Positions 25,509 through 33,384 of a DNA stretch of 64,000 nt are shown here, in pieces. How positions within the stretch are numbered: the first letter of the stretch is position 1; each line of letters starts with the position of its first letter. The notes beneath the pieces are model-generated. The model was not told where the DNA came from. It did not search any database and worked only from the letters and a program-made list of their open reading frames with translations. Source of the DNA: Amycolatopsis taiwanensis DSM 45107 (lineage in GTDB: Bacteria; Actinomycetota; Actinomycetes; Mycobacteriales; Pseudonocardiaceae); NCBI RefSeq assembly GCF_000519205.1, contig NZ_JAFB01000015.1, positions 1 through 64,000 on the forward strand, in the 5' to 3' direction. Position numbers and translations under genes: made by a program.

Positions 25509-25907
25509 GTGTCCGACAAGCCGGAAGTCCTCTTTGTGTGCGTGCACAATGCCGGACGTTCACAAATGGCCGCCGCCCTGCTCGACCATCACGCTCAGGG
25601 CCGGGTCGTGGTCCGCTCCGCCGGGTCCGCGCCCGCCGACGCCGTCAACCCCGCGGTGGCCCAGGCCATGACCGAGATCGGATTGGATCTGTCCAAGGAA
25701 ATCCCCAAGCTTCTGACCGCGGAAGCCGTCCAAGTCGCGGACGTCGTCATCACCATGGGCTGCGGCGACGCTTGCCCCGTGTTCCCCGGCAAGCGCTACC
25801 TCGACTGGGAACTCGACGACCCCGCGGGCAAAAGCGTCGACGAGGTCCGTCCCATCCGGGACGAAATCGACCGTCGAGTTCAAGCGCTTCTCGCTGACCT
25901 GGCGTAG
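25509..25907 (+). CDS. arsC: Arsenate reductase, LMW-phosphatase/thioredoxin or mycothiol type
   Basis: A 132-residue reductase with the low-molecular-weight phosphatase loop VCVHNAGRSQMAAA (Cys11-x5-Arg), MGCGDACPVFPGKRYLDWEL with two further Cys, and the Asp of DDPAG. In the family, arsenate bound to the first Cys is reduced to arsenite through a Cys relay or mycothiol. AAGGAG stands five bases before GTG 25509. It completes arsR-acr3-arsC. Confidence 0.94.
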   Translation: MSDKPEVLFVCVHNAGRSQMAAALLDHHAQGRVVVRSAGSAPADAVNPAVAQAMTEIGLDLSKEIPKLLTAEAVQVADVVITMGCGDACPVFPGKRYLDWELDDPAGKSVDEVRPIRDEIDRRVQALLADLA

Positions 25908-25964
25908 CCGGGATCGACCAACCCTTCGCGGCCAAGCAGCAGCGCGAAGATGGCTGCGGCCGCT

Positions 25965-26043
25965 GAGTTCCGGGTTCAGTCTGCTGAATTCTCGGTTCAG
26001 GCCAATGAGTTCTGGGTTCAGGCGGATGAGTTCCGGGTTCTCG
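25965..26043 (+). repeat. 21-bp repeat array A
   Basis: Four units of 21 bases (starts 25965, 25986, 26007, 26028), the last partial. The common part is GAGTTCYGGGTTCAGG followed by five variable bases. The same unit builds arrays B, C and D between 27.7 and 28.8 kb. The unit is a multiple of three, so frames stay open (EFRVQSA-like heptads), but no start or ribosome site makes it a gene. Confidence 0.75.
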
Positions 26044-26138
26044 AAGTCGACGATGCAGGCGGTGGCGCGGTCGTCGGGCACGGTGCGGGTGACTCAGGAC
26101 AGCTGGGCGAACCAGGGCTGCTTACCCGCAGATCGGCG

Positions 26139-27092
26139 CTATGCCCGGTTGAATCGGGCTCCCCACTCGTGGATCTGATCGAGCAACTCGGGCGGCTCCA
26201 GGACGCGGAAGTCCGCGCCGACCGCGCCGAGCGCCATGATCGGCCACTCGAGAGAGTCGGCTGTCATGCGCACCCGGCAGCGCCCGGCGTCGATCTCCTC
26301 GACCGTGCTCCACTTGCCGATCTTCGCCCGCACGGCTTCGGCCGGGGCGTCGACCTGGGCCTCCACCTGGTACGGGCGGGGCATGTTGTCCAGACCGGAG
26401 CGGACGAACTCGGCGGCGTCGGCGGCGGGCAGGTCGCGGGTCCGGAAGCGGGAGCCGGTGCGATTGGGCGCGGTGAGCCGATCGACCCGGAAGTTGCGCC
26501 AGGCGTGCCGCGTGAGGTCGTACGCGACCAGGTACCAGCGGCGGCCGAGCGAGACCAGCCGATGCGGTTCGACGTGCCGGTCGGTTCGCCGGCCGCCGGC
26601 GGCGAGGTAGGCGAAGCGAAGACGTTCGTTGTCCCGGCAGGCCAACGCGACCGTGGTGAGCACGCTCGGGTCGACGACCGCTCCGGCCGAGCCACCCCAT
26701 ACGGCCGGCACGGTCATGGCGCGCAGCGCCTCGACCCGGTGCCGCAGGCGGGCCGGCATCACCTGGACCACCTTGGCCAGCACCCGTACGCCGGCCTCCG
26801 CGATGCCCTCCACCGGGCCCTGCGCGGCGGCCTGCAGTCCCACGACCAAGGCGACCGCCTCGTCGTCATCGACCACCAGCGGCGGCAGCGCCGCGCCCGC
26901 GGCGAGTTGGTAGCCGCCGTCGACGCCGCGCTGCGCCTCGACCGGATAGCCCAACTCGCGTAGCCGGTCGATGTCCCGGCGCAGGGTGCGGACCGACACC
27001 TCCAGCCGCTCGGCCAGTTCGGTGCCCGGCCAGTACCGGTGAGTCTGGAGCAGGGACAGCAGCCGCAACGTCCGGGTACTCGTGTTCGCCAC
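26139..27092 (-). CDS. YafY-type HTH and WYL-domain regulator
   Basis: A 317-residue regulator. Residues 1-60 are an HTH_11 winged helix (RLLSLLQTHRYWPGTELAERL, SVRTLRRDIDRLRELGYPV), and residues 135-210 a WYL domain (LRFAYLAAGGRRTDRHVEPHRLVSLGRRWYLVAYDL). A WCX-like C-terminal segment follows. Family members sense small ligands or nucleic acids. It is divergent from the DinB gene with GGTCAGGAAGTGACC between them. Confidence 0.9.
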   Translation of the reverse strand: MANTSTRTLRLLSLLQTHRYWPGTELAERLEVSVRTLRRDIDRLRELGYPVEAQRGVDGGYQLAAGAALPPLVVDDDEAVALVVGLQAAAQGPVEGIAEAGVRVLAKVVQVMPARLRHRVEALRAMTVPAVWGGSAGAVVDPSVLTTVALACRDNERLRFAYLAAGGRRTDRHVEPHRLVSLGRRWYLVAYDLTRHAWRNFRVDRLTAPNRTGSRFRTRDLPAADAAEFVRSGLDNMPRPYQVEAQVDAPAEAVRAKIGKWSTVEEIDAGRCRVRMTADSLEWPIMALGAVGADFRVLEPPELLDQIHEWGARFNRA

Positions 27093-27116
27093 GTTCTCGA
27101 TTCTTCCGCGAATTCA

Positions 27117-27131
27117 GGTCAGGAAGTGACC
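27117..27131. promoter_or_regulatory. Candidate operator between WYL regulator and DinB
   Basis: GGTCA at 27117-27121 and TGACC at 27127-27131 form an inverted repeat in the 92-base divergent gap, a likely site for the WYL regulator. Confidence 0.45.
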
Positions 27132-27184
27132 GCTATCGAGCTTAGCGTTGTGCTCAACGGACAGAACAACGGAAGGCAACGATC

Positions 27185-27724
27185 ATGACCGTCAACGAGT
27201 TGACCACCACTCCCGCCGTCACCGGCGAGCGCGCCGACCTGCTGGCGGCTCTGGCGAAGCAACGGCACTTCCTGCGCTTCACCACCCGCGACCTCACCGA
27301 CGAACAAGCCGGCCGGCGGACCACGGTCAGCGAGCTGTGCTTGGGCGGCCTGATCAAGCATGTCACCGCGGTCGAACGGAGCTGGGCGAACTTCATCGTG
27401 GAGGGCCCGTCGGCGATGCCCGATTTCACCGCCATGACCGAGGAAGACCAGGCCCGGTGGGCCGACGAGTTCCGGATGCTGCCCGGTGACACGCTGGCCG
27501 GTGTGCTGGCCAACTACGAAGAGGCGGCGCGCCGGACCGATGAGCTGGTCGCCGTCCTGCCTGACCTGGACGTCACCCACCCGCTGCCGAAGGCCCCGTG
27601 GCCCCAGCCCGAGCGGTGGTCGGTCCGCCAGGTGCTGATACACATCATCGCCGAGACCGCCCAGCACGCCGGCCACGCCGACATCATCCGGGAGTCCCTG
27701 GACGGCGCCAAAACCATGGGCTGA
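27185..27724 (+). CDS. DinB family (DUF664-type) putative thiol-dependent enzyme
   Basis: A 179-residue four-helix bundle. LGGLIKHVTAVERSWANFIV near residue 58 supplies the first metal-ligand His, and RWSVRQVLIHIIAETAQHAGHADIIRE near residue 150 supplies the two His of the usual triad. Relatives include mycothiol- and bacillithiol-dependent transferases. Divergent from the WYL regulator, which probably controls it. Its last 20 bases and the following four recur at 28574-28597. Confidence 0.85.
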   Translation: MTVNELTTTPAVTGERADLLAALAKQRHFLRFTTRDLTDEQAGRRTTVSELCLGGLIKHVTAVERSWANFIVEGPSAMPDFTAMTEEDQARWADEFRMLPGDTLAGVLANYEEAARRTDELVAVLPDLDVTHPLPKAPWPQPERWSVRQVLIHIIAETAQHAGHADIIRESLDGAKTMG

Positions 27725-27728
27725 CCGG
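27705..27728 (+). repeat. 24-bp direct repeat, copy 1 (DinB tail)
   Basis: The bases encoding AKTMG-stop plus flanks are identical to 28574-28597. Each copy is followed directly by a 21-bp repeat array (B here, D there). Confidence 0.85.
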
Positions 27729-27740
27729 CGCGCGAACCAG

Positions 27741-27971
27741 GAACTCGCCCGCCTGGACCGGGGACACGCCCGCCTGAACCGGGAAATCACCGGCCTGGAT
27801 CGGGGACACGCTCGCCTGGATCGGGGACACGCTCGCCTGGGTCGGGAACTCGTCGGCCTGGGGCGGGGACTTGCCCGCCTGAACCGGGAAATCACCGGCC
27901 TGGATCGGGGACAGGTCGAGCTGGATCGGGAACTCATGCGGCTGGAGCGGGGACAGGCCGGAGCGCGGCGC
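27741..27971 (-). repeat. 21-bp repeat array B
   Basis: About eleven units of 21 bases start 17 bases after the DinB stop. Units read GAACTCGCCCGCCTGGACCG-like on this strand, which is the reverse complement of arrays A and C. In one frame each unit gives a heptad such as ELARLDR or GHARLNR with Leu spaced 3-4, a coiled-coil pattern, but no start or ribosome site precedes it and the frame differs from that of DinB. The last units drift into GC-rich sequence. Confidence 0.8.
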
Positions 27972-28018
27972 CGGCGGGCAAGTTCAGCGTGACGGGCAGG
28001 TCACGATTGCCGGCATGG

Positions 28019-28230
28019 TCAGCGCAGGATGCTGGGTTCGTCGATGGCGTACTTCCAGGTGCCGTCGGGTCGCCGTCTGATCACTTCGACCGAGACGCCC
28101 TTGCTGGTGGCGGAGCCCGAGGTGAAGCTCCAGTCGCTCGTGATGAGAGCGATGTCGCCGCAGGTGAGGATCCGGCGGAGGCGGGAGTCGATCTTCGGGG
28201 AGGTGGCGAGCCTGGCGGCGTCGCTTCAGA
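28019..28230 (-). pseudogene. DUF4440/SgcJ-like C-terminal fragment
   Basis: About 68 codons ending at stop 28019-28021 read ...DIALITSDWSFTSGSA, SKGVSVEVIRRRPDGTWKYA, IDEPSILR, matching the second half of SnoaL-like DUF4440 (SgcJ/EcaC) proteins. The frame meets a TGA exactly where array C begins at 28231, so the first half of the gene is missing and replaced by repeat DNA. Confidence 0.6.
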
Positions 28231-28405
28231 AGCCGTGTCCCGGGTTGGGGTGGGTGAGTTCCTGGTTCGGGCAGCCGTGTCCCGGGTTGGGGTGGGTGAG
28301 TTCCTGGTTCGGGCAGCCGTGTCCCGGGTTGGGGTGGGTGAGTTCCTGGTTCTGGCAGCCGAGTTCCGGGTTGGGGTGGGTGAGTTCCTGGTTCTGGCAG
28401 CCGAG
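28231..28405 (+). repeat. 21-bp repeat array C (42-bp double unit)
   Basis: Four copies of a 42-base unit start at 28231, 28273, 28315 and 28357, with a partial fifth from 28399. Each is a pair of 21-base units of the family (GTGTCCCGGGTTGGGGTGG-type and GAGTTCCTGGTTCGGGCAG-type) and the first three copies are nearly identical, which points to recent expansion. Confidence 0.85.
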
Positions 28406-28573
28406 TCACCGGCTCAGCGACGGGAGTCGCGCATTGGCGAGCCACCATTCGCAGCCATTCTTGCTAGGTACGAACAACACATGCGACGTAACCACTTGGT
28501 GAGCCCCTGAGCCCCGATGCTGGTTTCCAGCCTCGCTTGGGCCAGTCGCTCCCGTTACGCGCCGATGACGACC

Positions 28574-28597
28574 GCGCCAAAACCATGGGCTGACCGG
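28574..28597 (+). repeat. 24-bp direct repeat, copy 2
   Basis: Identical to 27705-27728. The preceding codons read RADDDR before AKTMG-stop and do not continue as a DinB protein, so only the gene tail is duplicated here, together with the array that follows it. Confidence 0.8.
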
Positions 28598-28815
28598 AGC
28601 TGGACCGGGAGCACGCCCGCCCGGATCGGGAACTCGCTTGCCTGGACCGGGAACTCGCCGTCCTGGGGCGGGAGCTCGCGGGCTTGGGGTGGGAACTCGC
28701 CGTCCTGGGGCGGGGACACGCGGGCCTGAACCGGGAACTCGCGGGCCTGGGGCGGGAACTTGCCGTCCTGGGGCGGGAACTTGCCGTCCTGAGGCGGGGA
28801 CACGCCCGGGTGCGG
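28597..28815 (-). repeat. 21-bp repeat array D
   Basis: About ten units of 21 bases, same orientation as array B, with heptads such as ELAVLGR and ELAGLGR in the plus-strand frame. That frame remains open into the YCII gene at 28945, although a native start with ribosome site lies after the array. The array therefore probably belongs to the 5' leader region of the YCII-sigma operon. Confidence 0.8.
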
Positions 28816-28944
28816 GGCTCGGGTCGTATGCTGCGGGAGCCTGGCGAGAAGAAGATCTGCGGTTGTGTCGATCCGCGAGGTTCCCCGTTCGACCTAGGGG
28901 TGAGAGGGTCCGAAAGAGGGCCCGACAACCCAGGGATGCCGACC

Positions 28945-29364
28945 ATGAAGTTCATGCTGATCATGCGCGCCACCGACGAGGCCTTCGCGAAGATGGCGAA
29001 CGTCGACTTCAACGAGATGCTCGAGACCATCGGCAAGTACAACGACGAGCTGATCCGGGCCGGTGTGCTCGTCGCGGCGGAAGGACTCGACGACGCCGCC
29101 GAGGGCGTGGTCGTCGACTACTCCGCCGAGCCGCCCGTGGTCACCGACGGCCCGTACGGTGAGACCAAGGAGCTGTTCGGCGGGTTCTACATCCTCAACG
29201 TGGCGTCGAAGGAGGAGGCCATCGAGTGGGCCAAGCGGGCACCGACCATGGGCCCGGGCTTCAAGACGGAGATTCGCCGGGTCACCACGATCGACGAGTT
29301 CCCGCAGGACAACGAGTGGGTCAAGAAGGAGCGGGCGTGGCGGGAAGCCACCGGTCAGCTCTGA
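28945..29364 (+). CDS. YCII-related (DGPF-domain) protein
   Basis: A 139-residue protein: MKFMLIMRATDEAFAKM, ELIRAGVLVAAEGLDDAAEG, the DGPYGETKELFGGFYILNVAS signature and EEAIEWAKRAP. DGPF proteins are the regular partners of ECF42 sigma factors and may bind or act on a small molecule, but no activity is established. ATG 28945 was preferred to 28936 for the common MKFML start. Its last 28 bases overlap the sigma gene, and upstream lies repeat array D. Confidence 0.9.
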   Translation: MKFMLIMRATDEAFAKMANVDFNEMLETIGKYNDELIRAGVLVAAEGLDDAAEGVVVDYSAEPPVVTDGPYGETKELFGGFYILNVASKEEAIEWAKRAPTMGPGFKTEIRRVTTIDEFPQDNEWVKKERAWREATGQL

Positions 29365-30647
29365 GCGGATCGACCGGCCGTGAGGCCGTTGCCGCCGTCT
29401 GGCGGATCGAGTCCGCACGGATCGTCGGTGCGCTCGCGCGATACACCGGCGACTTCGCGCTCGCGGAGGACCTCGCCCAGGAGGCACTGGCCGAGGCGCT
29501 CGTGACCTGGCCACGTGATGGCGTGCCCCGCAACCCGGCGGGGTGGCTGCTCACCGTCGGCCGGCGCCGCGCCATCGACGCGTTTCGCCGGCGCTCGGCT
29601 CTTGACGACAGGTACGCCGCCCTTGCCCGGAACCTGGGCGAGGGCGGCGTCGTCTCGGGGAACGCACCCGCCGACCCGGCCCGGGACGCCGAGGACGTGC
29701 TGTGGGATCCGGATCAGATCGACGACGACGTGCTCGCGTTGATGTTCATCTCGTGCCACCCGGTACTGGCGCGGGAGGCGAGGGTGGCGCTCACCCTGCG
29801 GGTGGTCGGCGGCCTGACCAGCGACGAGATCGCCAAGGCGTTCCTTGTCCCGACCGCCACCGTGCAGGCCCGGATCACCCGGGCGAAGAAGACCCTCGGG
29901 GCGGCCCGGGTTCCGTTCGAGGTGCCGCCGCCCGAGGAGCGGGCCGGGCGGCTCGGCTCGGTGCTGGCCGTGGTCTACCTGATTTTCACCGAAGGGTCCT
30001 CGGCCAGTTCCGGTGACGATCTGATCCGGCTCGAGCTAGCGAGCGAGGCACAGCGCCTGGCCCGGGTGCTGGCCCGGCTGGTGCCGAACGAGCCCGAGGT
30101 CCACGGCCTGCTGGCGCTGCTCGAGTTGACCGCGGCACGCTTCCCTGCCCGCACCGGGCCGGACGGCGAGCCGGTGCTGCTGGAGCACCAGGACCGGCGC
30201 CGCTGGGATCACGCCGCGATCCGCCGGGGACGAGCCGCCCTGGCCCGCGCGCAGCAGGTCGGCCGGGGCCTGGGCGCCTACGGTTTGCAGGCGGCGATCG
30301 CCGAATGCCACGCCGTCGCCTCGTCGGTCGAGGAAACGAACTGGGAGCGCGTCGTGCTCATCTACGAGGCGCTCGGCAGGCTGGCGCCGTCACCGGTGGT
30401 CGATCTCAACCGGGCCGTGGCCGTCTCCATGGCGCAGGGACCGGCCGCGGCGCTGACGATCGTGGACGAGCTGGTGGCCGCCGGGACGCTGTCGAATTCG
30501 CATCTGCTGCCGAGTGTTCGCGGGGAGTTGCTCGCCCGCCTGGGGCGTGGCGACGAGGCGCGTACCGAACTGGAACTCGCGCTGCGGCGGTGTGGCAACG
30601 CGCGTGAGCGGGCGGTGCTCGAGCGCAAACTCGCCGACCTCGGCTGA
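29337..30647 (+). CDS. ECF42-type RNA polymerase sigma factor
   Basis: A 436-residue sigma factor. Region 2 is VWRIESARIVGALARYTGDF, ALAEDLAQEALAEALVTWP; region 4 is REARVALTLRVVGGLTSDEIAKAFLVPTATVQARITRAKKTL. The last 230 residues are the long helical (DUF6596/TPR-like) extension known in ECF42, which is needed for activity in the studied case. GTG 29337 has AAGGAG five bases upstream and lies inside the YCII gene, so the pair is translationally coupled. Confidence 0.92.
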   Translation: MAGSHRSALSGSTGREAVAAVWRIESARIVGALARYTGDFALAEDLAQEALAEALVTWPRDGVPRNPAGWLLTVGRRRAIDAFRRRSALDDRYAALARNLGEGGVVSGNAPADPARDAEDVLWDPDQIDDDVLALMFISCHPVLAREARVALTLRVVGGLTSDEIAKAFLVPTATVQARITRAKKTLGAARVPFEVPPPEERAGRLGSVLAVVYLIFTEGSSASSGDDLIRLELASEAQRLARVLARLVPNEPEVHGLLALLELTAARFPARTGPDGEPVLLEHQDRRRWDHAAIRRGRAALARAQQVGRGLGAYGLQAAIAECHAVASSVEETNWERVVLIYEALGRLAPSPVVDLNRAVAVSMAQGPAAALTIVDELVAAGTLSNSHLLPSVRGELLARLGRGDEARTELELALRRCGNARERAVLERKLADLG

Positions 30648-30750
30648 TTCAGGGCTCGCGCACCGGAGCCGGGCGCAGGGCTGACTGGCGGAACTCGCCC
30701 ATACCAACGGACGCGTCCCTGTAGGGGAATATCACGTTCGGACCTTTGAG

Positions 30751-30760
30751 AAAGCGCTTT
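30751..30760. promoter_or_regulatory. Candidate LacI-type operator
   Basis: AAAGCGCTTT is a 10-base palindrome within TTTGAGAAAGCGCTTTTTTGA, 84 bases before the BNR protein gene. The GCGC centre with A/T arms is the form used by LacI-family sugar regulators. Confidence 0.45.
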
Positions 30761-30843
30761 TTTGACCTAAAGTCCCCCTGCTCGAGCCGCGCAACGGGGC
30801 GCGGCAGTCGGGGCGAGCACCGTGTGTCGGGAGGGACCCTTCC

Positions 30844-32649
30844 ATGCGCCGAAGAACAGTCCTAGCCGTATTCGCTTCGAGCCTGCTCGCTGTTCCCGGG
30901 CTCGCTGCGGCAGCTACGTCCGACGGGCCGGTAACCGTCGATGCCCCCTACGTCAAGGCCAACGGGCGGCTGATCACCGCTGACGACGCGATCTCAGTGT
31001 GTGGCACGAACCTGCGACAGCAGAACGAACCGTCCGTCGCGATCGATCCGAAGAACCCCGCGGTCGTCGTCGCGGGCTCCAATGACTATTGCAGCGTCGA
31101 GAGGGCGGGCGGGACCTGGGCGGGATATTACCGTTCCACCGATTCCGGCCGGACCTGGACGAACTCGCTGCTGCCCGGATATCCCACGGACAACTCGCCC
31201 GAGGGCCAGGCGAGCCCATTGCACGCGAAGGGAATCACCAACGCCGGCGATCCCGTGCAGGCATGGGACAACGACGGCCGGCTGTTCTACATGGGCAACG
31301 CGTTCAACCGGGCGAAGCCACAAAACGCGTCGGTCTGGGTCGCGACCTACGACCAGGACGGCGCGCACTACGTGGGAACCGTGCTGGTCAGCAGCGGAAC
31401 ACCCGCGTTGTCGGGCAAGTTCAACGACAAGACCTCGATCGAGGTCGACCGTGGCGCGTCGAGTCGCTTCGCGGGCAACGTTTACGTGGCGTGGAGCGTG
31501 TTCCAGGGCTCGGGTAACAACGAGATCATGTTCGCGCGCTCGACCGATCACGGCGCGACCTTCTCGCATCCGGTGAAGATTTCGACCGGCAGCAAGGACA
31601 ACCAGTATGCCGACATCGCGGTCAACTCCGACGGCACGGTGAACGTGGTGTGGCGGCAGTTCGATTCCAACCGCGGCCACCAGCAGGACGCGGTCATGTT
31701 CGTGCGGTCGACCGACGGCGGTGCGACGTTCAGCCCGGCCAGGCAGGCCGTTGCCGGGTTCGACACCTTCGATGCGGCCGACAACCCGCGTGATGCCGCG
31801 GCCGCCGAGGAAGCGCATGATCAGGCGTTCGAGAACGCCGACGGGCCGGAGTCGGAAGCGTCCGAGGGTGGCGCGCGCGACTGTGGTTCGGGGCCGTTGG
31901 CGTGCGTCAGCGGGTACACCTTCTTCCGGCACGACACGCAGCCACGCGTGACCGCCGACCCGAAGGGCGACCCGAAGACGCTGTACCTGGTGTACGACGC
32001 GGTGAAACCCAGCACCGAAGTTCCTTCGACGTCGTCGTACAACTCCGCACCGGTAGCGTCTGACGGCACGCTGATGGTCGGGCAGGGCGCGACGTACTTC
32101 AGCAAGTCGGTCGACGGCGGTTCCACCTGGTCCTCACCGGTGCCGATCAGCGACGTCAACTCCGGGCACCAGTTCTTCCCGGACATCAACGCCGATGGTG
32201 GCTACCTCTACGCGGTGTGGTCGGACTCGCGCAACGACCCTTGTTACAGCGTGCAGAGCCCGCCCGGTAACTGTGCCGCGGTCGATCAGTTCGGTTTCCA
32301 CACGGCGAGCCCGGGCGGCGGCCTGGACGCCTACGGTGCGGTGTCGACCAACGGCGGAGCGAGTTGGACCGTGAGCCGGCTGAGCACCCAGTCGCACCAG
32401 CCGAACTACGAGATGTTCGGCGACCGCGGCGTCCCGTTCCAGGGCGACTACAACTACGTGTCCAATGTGGGCTCGTTCGCGTATCGCGTGTGGACGGACA
32501 ACCGGCAGGTCGTGCCGGGCGTCGACCCACGCTCCGAGGGTGGCCAGGGCTTCGACGTGCGCCAGTGCCGCACGCCGGCGACCGGTCCGGACACCTGCCC
32601 GAACGAGGGTGGCCTGGATCAGGACATCTTCGGCGCCGCGGCCGGCTGA
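30844..32649 (+). CDS. Secreted BNR-repeat (sialidase-like) protein
   Basis: A 601-residue exported protein with a signal peptide (MRRRTVLAVFASSLLAVPGL, AAAATS; cleavage near residue 26). The rest is a beta-propeller with Asp boxes: RSTDSGRTW near 99, RSTDHGATF near 237, RSTDGGATF near 290, KSVDGGSTW near 420 and STNGGASW near 498. Such propellers include exo-sialidases and other glycosidases, but the sialidase Arg triad cannot be confirmed by eye, so the activity is open. A palindrome of LacI type lies upstream and a strong hairpin follows. Confidence 0.8.
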   Translation: MRRRTVLAVFASSLLAVPGLAAAATSDGPVTVDAPYVKANGRLITADDAISVCGTNLRQQNEPSVAIDPKNPAVVVAGSNDYCSVERAGGTWAGYYRSTDSGRTWTNSLLPGYPTDNSPEGQASPLHAKGITNAGDPVQAWDNDGRLFYMGNAFNRAKPQNASVWVATYDQDGAHYVGTVLVSSGTPALSGKFNDKTSIEVDRGASSRFAGNVYVAWSVFQGSGNNEIMFARSTDHGATFSHPVKISTGSKDNQYADIAVNSDGTVNVVWRQFDSNRGHQQDAVMFVRSTDGGATFSPARQAVAGFDTFDAADNPRDAAAAEEAHDQAFENADGPESEASEGGARDCGSGPLACVSGYTFFRHDTQPRVTADPKGDPKTLYLVYDAVKPSTEVPSTSSYNSAPVASDGTLMVGQGATYFSKSVDGGSTWSSPVPISDVNSGHQFFPDINADGGYLYAVWSDSRNDPCYSVQSPPGNCAAVDQFGFHTASPGGGLDAYGAVSTNGGASWTVSRLSTQSHQPNYEMFGDRGVPFQGDYNYVSNVGSFAYRVWTDNRQVVPGVDPRSEGGQGFDVRQCRTPATGPDTCPNEGGLDQDIFGAAAG

Positions 32650-32660
32650 GGCGATTTCCG

Positions 32661-32697
32661 GGGAGGATTTCCGTGTGGACGCACGGAAATCCTCTCC
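32661..32697 (+). terminator. Hairpin after the BNR gene
   Basis: GAGGATTTCCGTG at 32663-32675 pairs with CACGGAAATCCTC at 32682-32694 across a six-base loop, just after the BNR protein stop at 32649. A likely terminator for this gene and for the convergent TetR gene. Confidence 0.7.
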
Positions 32698-32752
32698 GGC
32701 GTCGTGGCCATCGACAGCACCAATCCGTGACCGGTCGTCGCGCGGCGGCGGG

Positions 32753-33301
32753 TCAGTCGGCCAGGAGTGCGGCGAGGTGTTCGAGTGCCTGGTGGGTGCG
32801 CTCGTGGTCGTGGGTGAGGAACCGATCGAGTAGCAGGCCGCGGACGGTGGCGATCATCAGGGTGGCGGTGGTCTGGTCGACGGGCTGGTCCCGATTGGTG
32901 GAGGTGAAGAAGCCGAGCCAGTCGGTGATGAGCCCGCGTCCACCATCGGGATAGCGCTCGGGGTGGGCCATGGCGTCGATGTGGATTTCGAAGAACAACT
33001 GGAGATAGGGCTGTTGTTCGGGGGCGGTGAGCCAGGTCCACATGGCGCTCAGGGTCTCGGTGCGACTGGCTCCCTCGATGTGCTGGGTGAACAGCTCCGC
33101 CAGCCGCCGGCGGGCTTCGGCGAGCGTGGCCGCGACGAGTTGCTGCTTGTCGCCGAAGTCGTACAGCAGCATGCGGGTGCTGGTGCCCAGGGCGGCGGCG
33201 AGCGGACGCAGGCTCAGCCCGGCGAGGCCGTGGGCCAGGACGTAGTCGGTGGCGTCGGCCAGGACTCGGGCGCGGCGGTCCGGGTCGGGGGTTCGGGCCA
33301 T
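32753..33301 (-). CDS. TetR/AcrR family regulator
   Basis: A 182-residue repressor: RRARVLADATDYVLAHGLAG leads to the helix-turn-helix SLRPLAAALGTSTRMLLYDFGDKQQLV at about 28-54; the C-terminal domain is helical. ATG 33301 gives the normal family length. Divergent from a four-helix membrane protein gene, with a palindrome between them; I infer mutual control. Confidence 0.9.
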   Translation of the reverse strand: MARTPDPDRRARVLADATDYVLAHGLAGLSLRPLAAALGTSTRMLLYDFGDKQQLVAATLAEARRRLAELFTQHIEGASRTETLSAMWTWLTAPEQQPYLQLFFEIHIDAMAHPERYPDGGRGLITDWLGFFTSTNRDQPVDQTTATLMIATVRGLLLDRFLTHDHERTHQALEHLAALLAD

Positions 33302-33348
33302 GGTGATCCTTTGGGACTGGACAGATGCGGCGGTTTCCACCACCCTAT

Positions 33349-33370
33349 TCTTGACACGACTGTTTCAAGA
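33349..33370. promoter_or_regulatory. Candidate TetR operator
   Basis: A 22-base imperfect palindrome with arms TCTTGACAC and GTTTCAAGA covers the gap between the TetR and membrane protein genes, starting 48 bases from the TetR start and ending 15 bases before the membrane protein start. TTGACA within it could also be a -35 element. Confidence 0.55.
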
Positions 33371-33384
33371 ATTTTGGAGGTGGC

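Noticed and set aside
27722-27743. Programmed +1 frameshift at the DinB stop (TGA followed by C) into the heptad array
   Set aside because: Array B is in the +1 frame after the stop, but the identical tail copy before array D has the array in frame 0, so the phase is not conserved.
25965-28815. CRISPR array
   Set aside because: Units are contiguous 21-mers that all resemble each other; there are no unique spacers and no cas genes.
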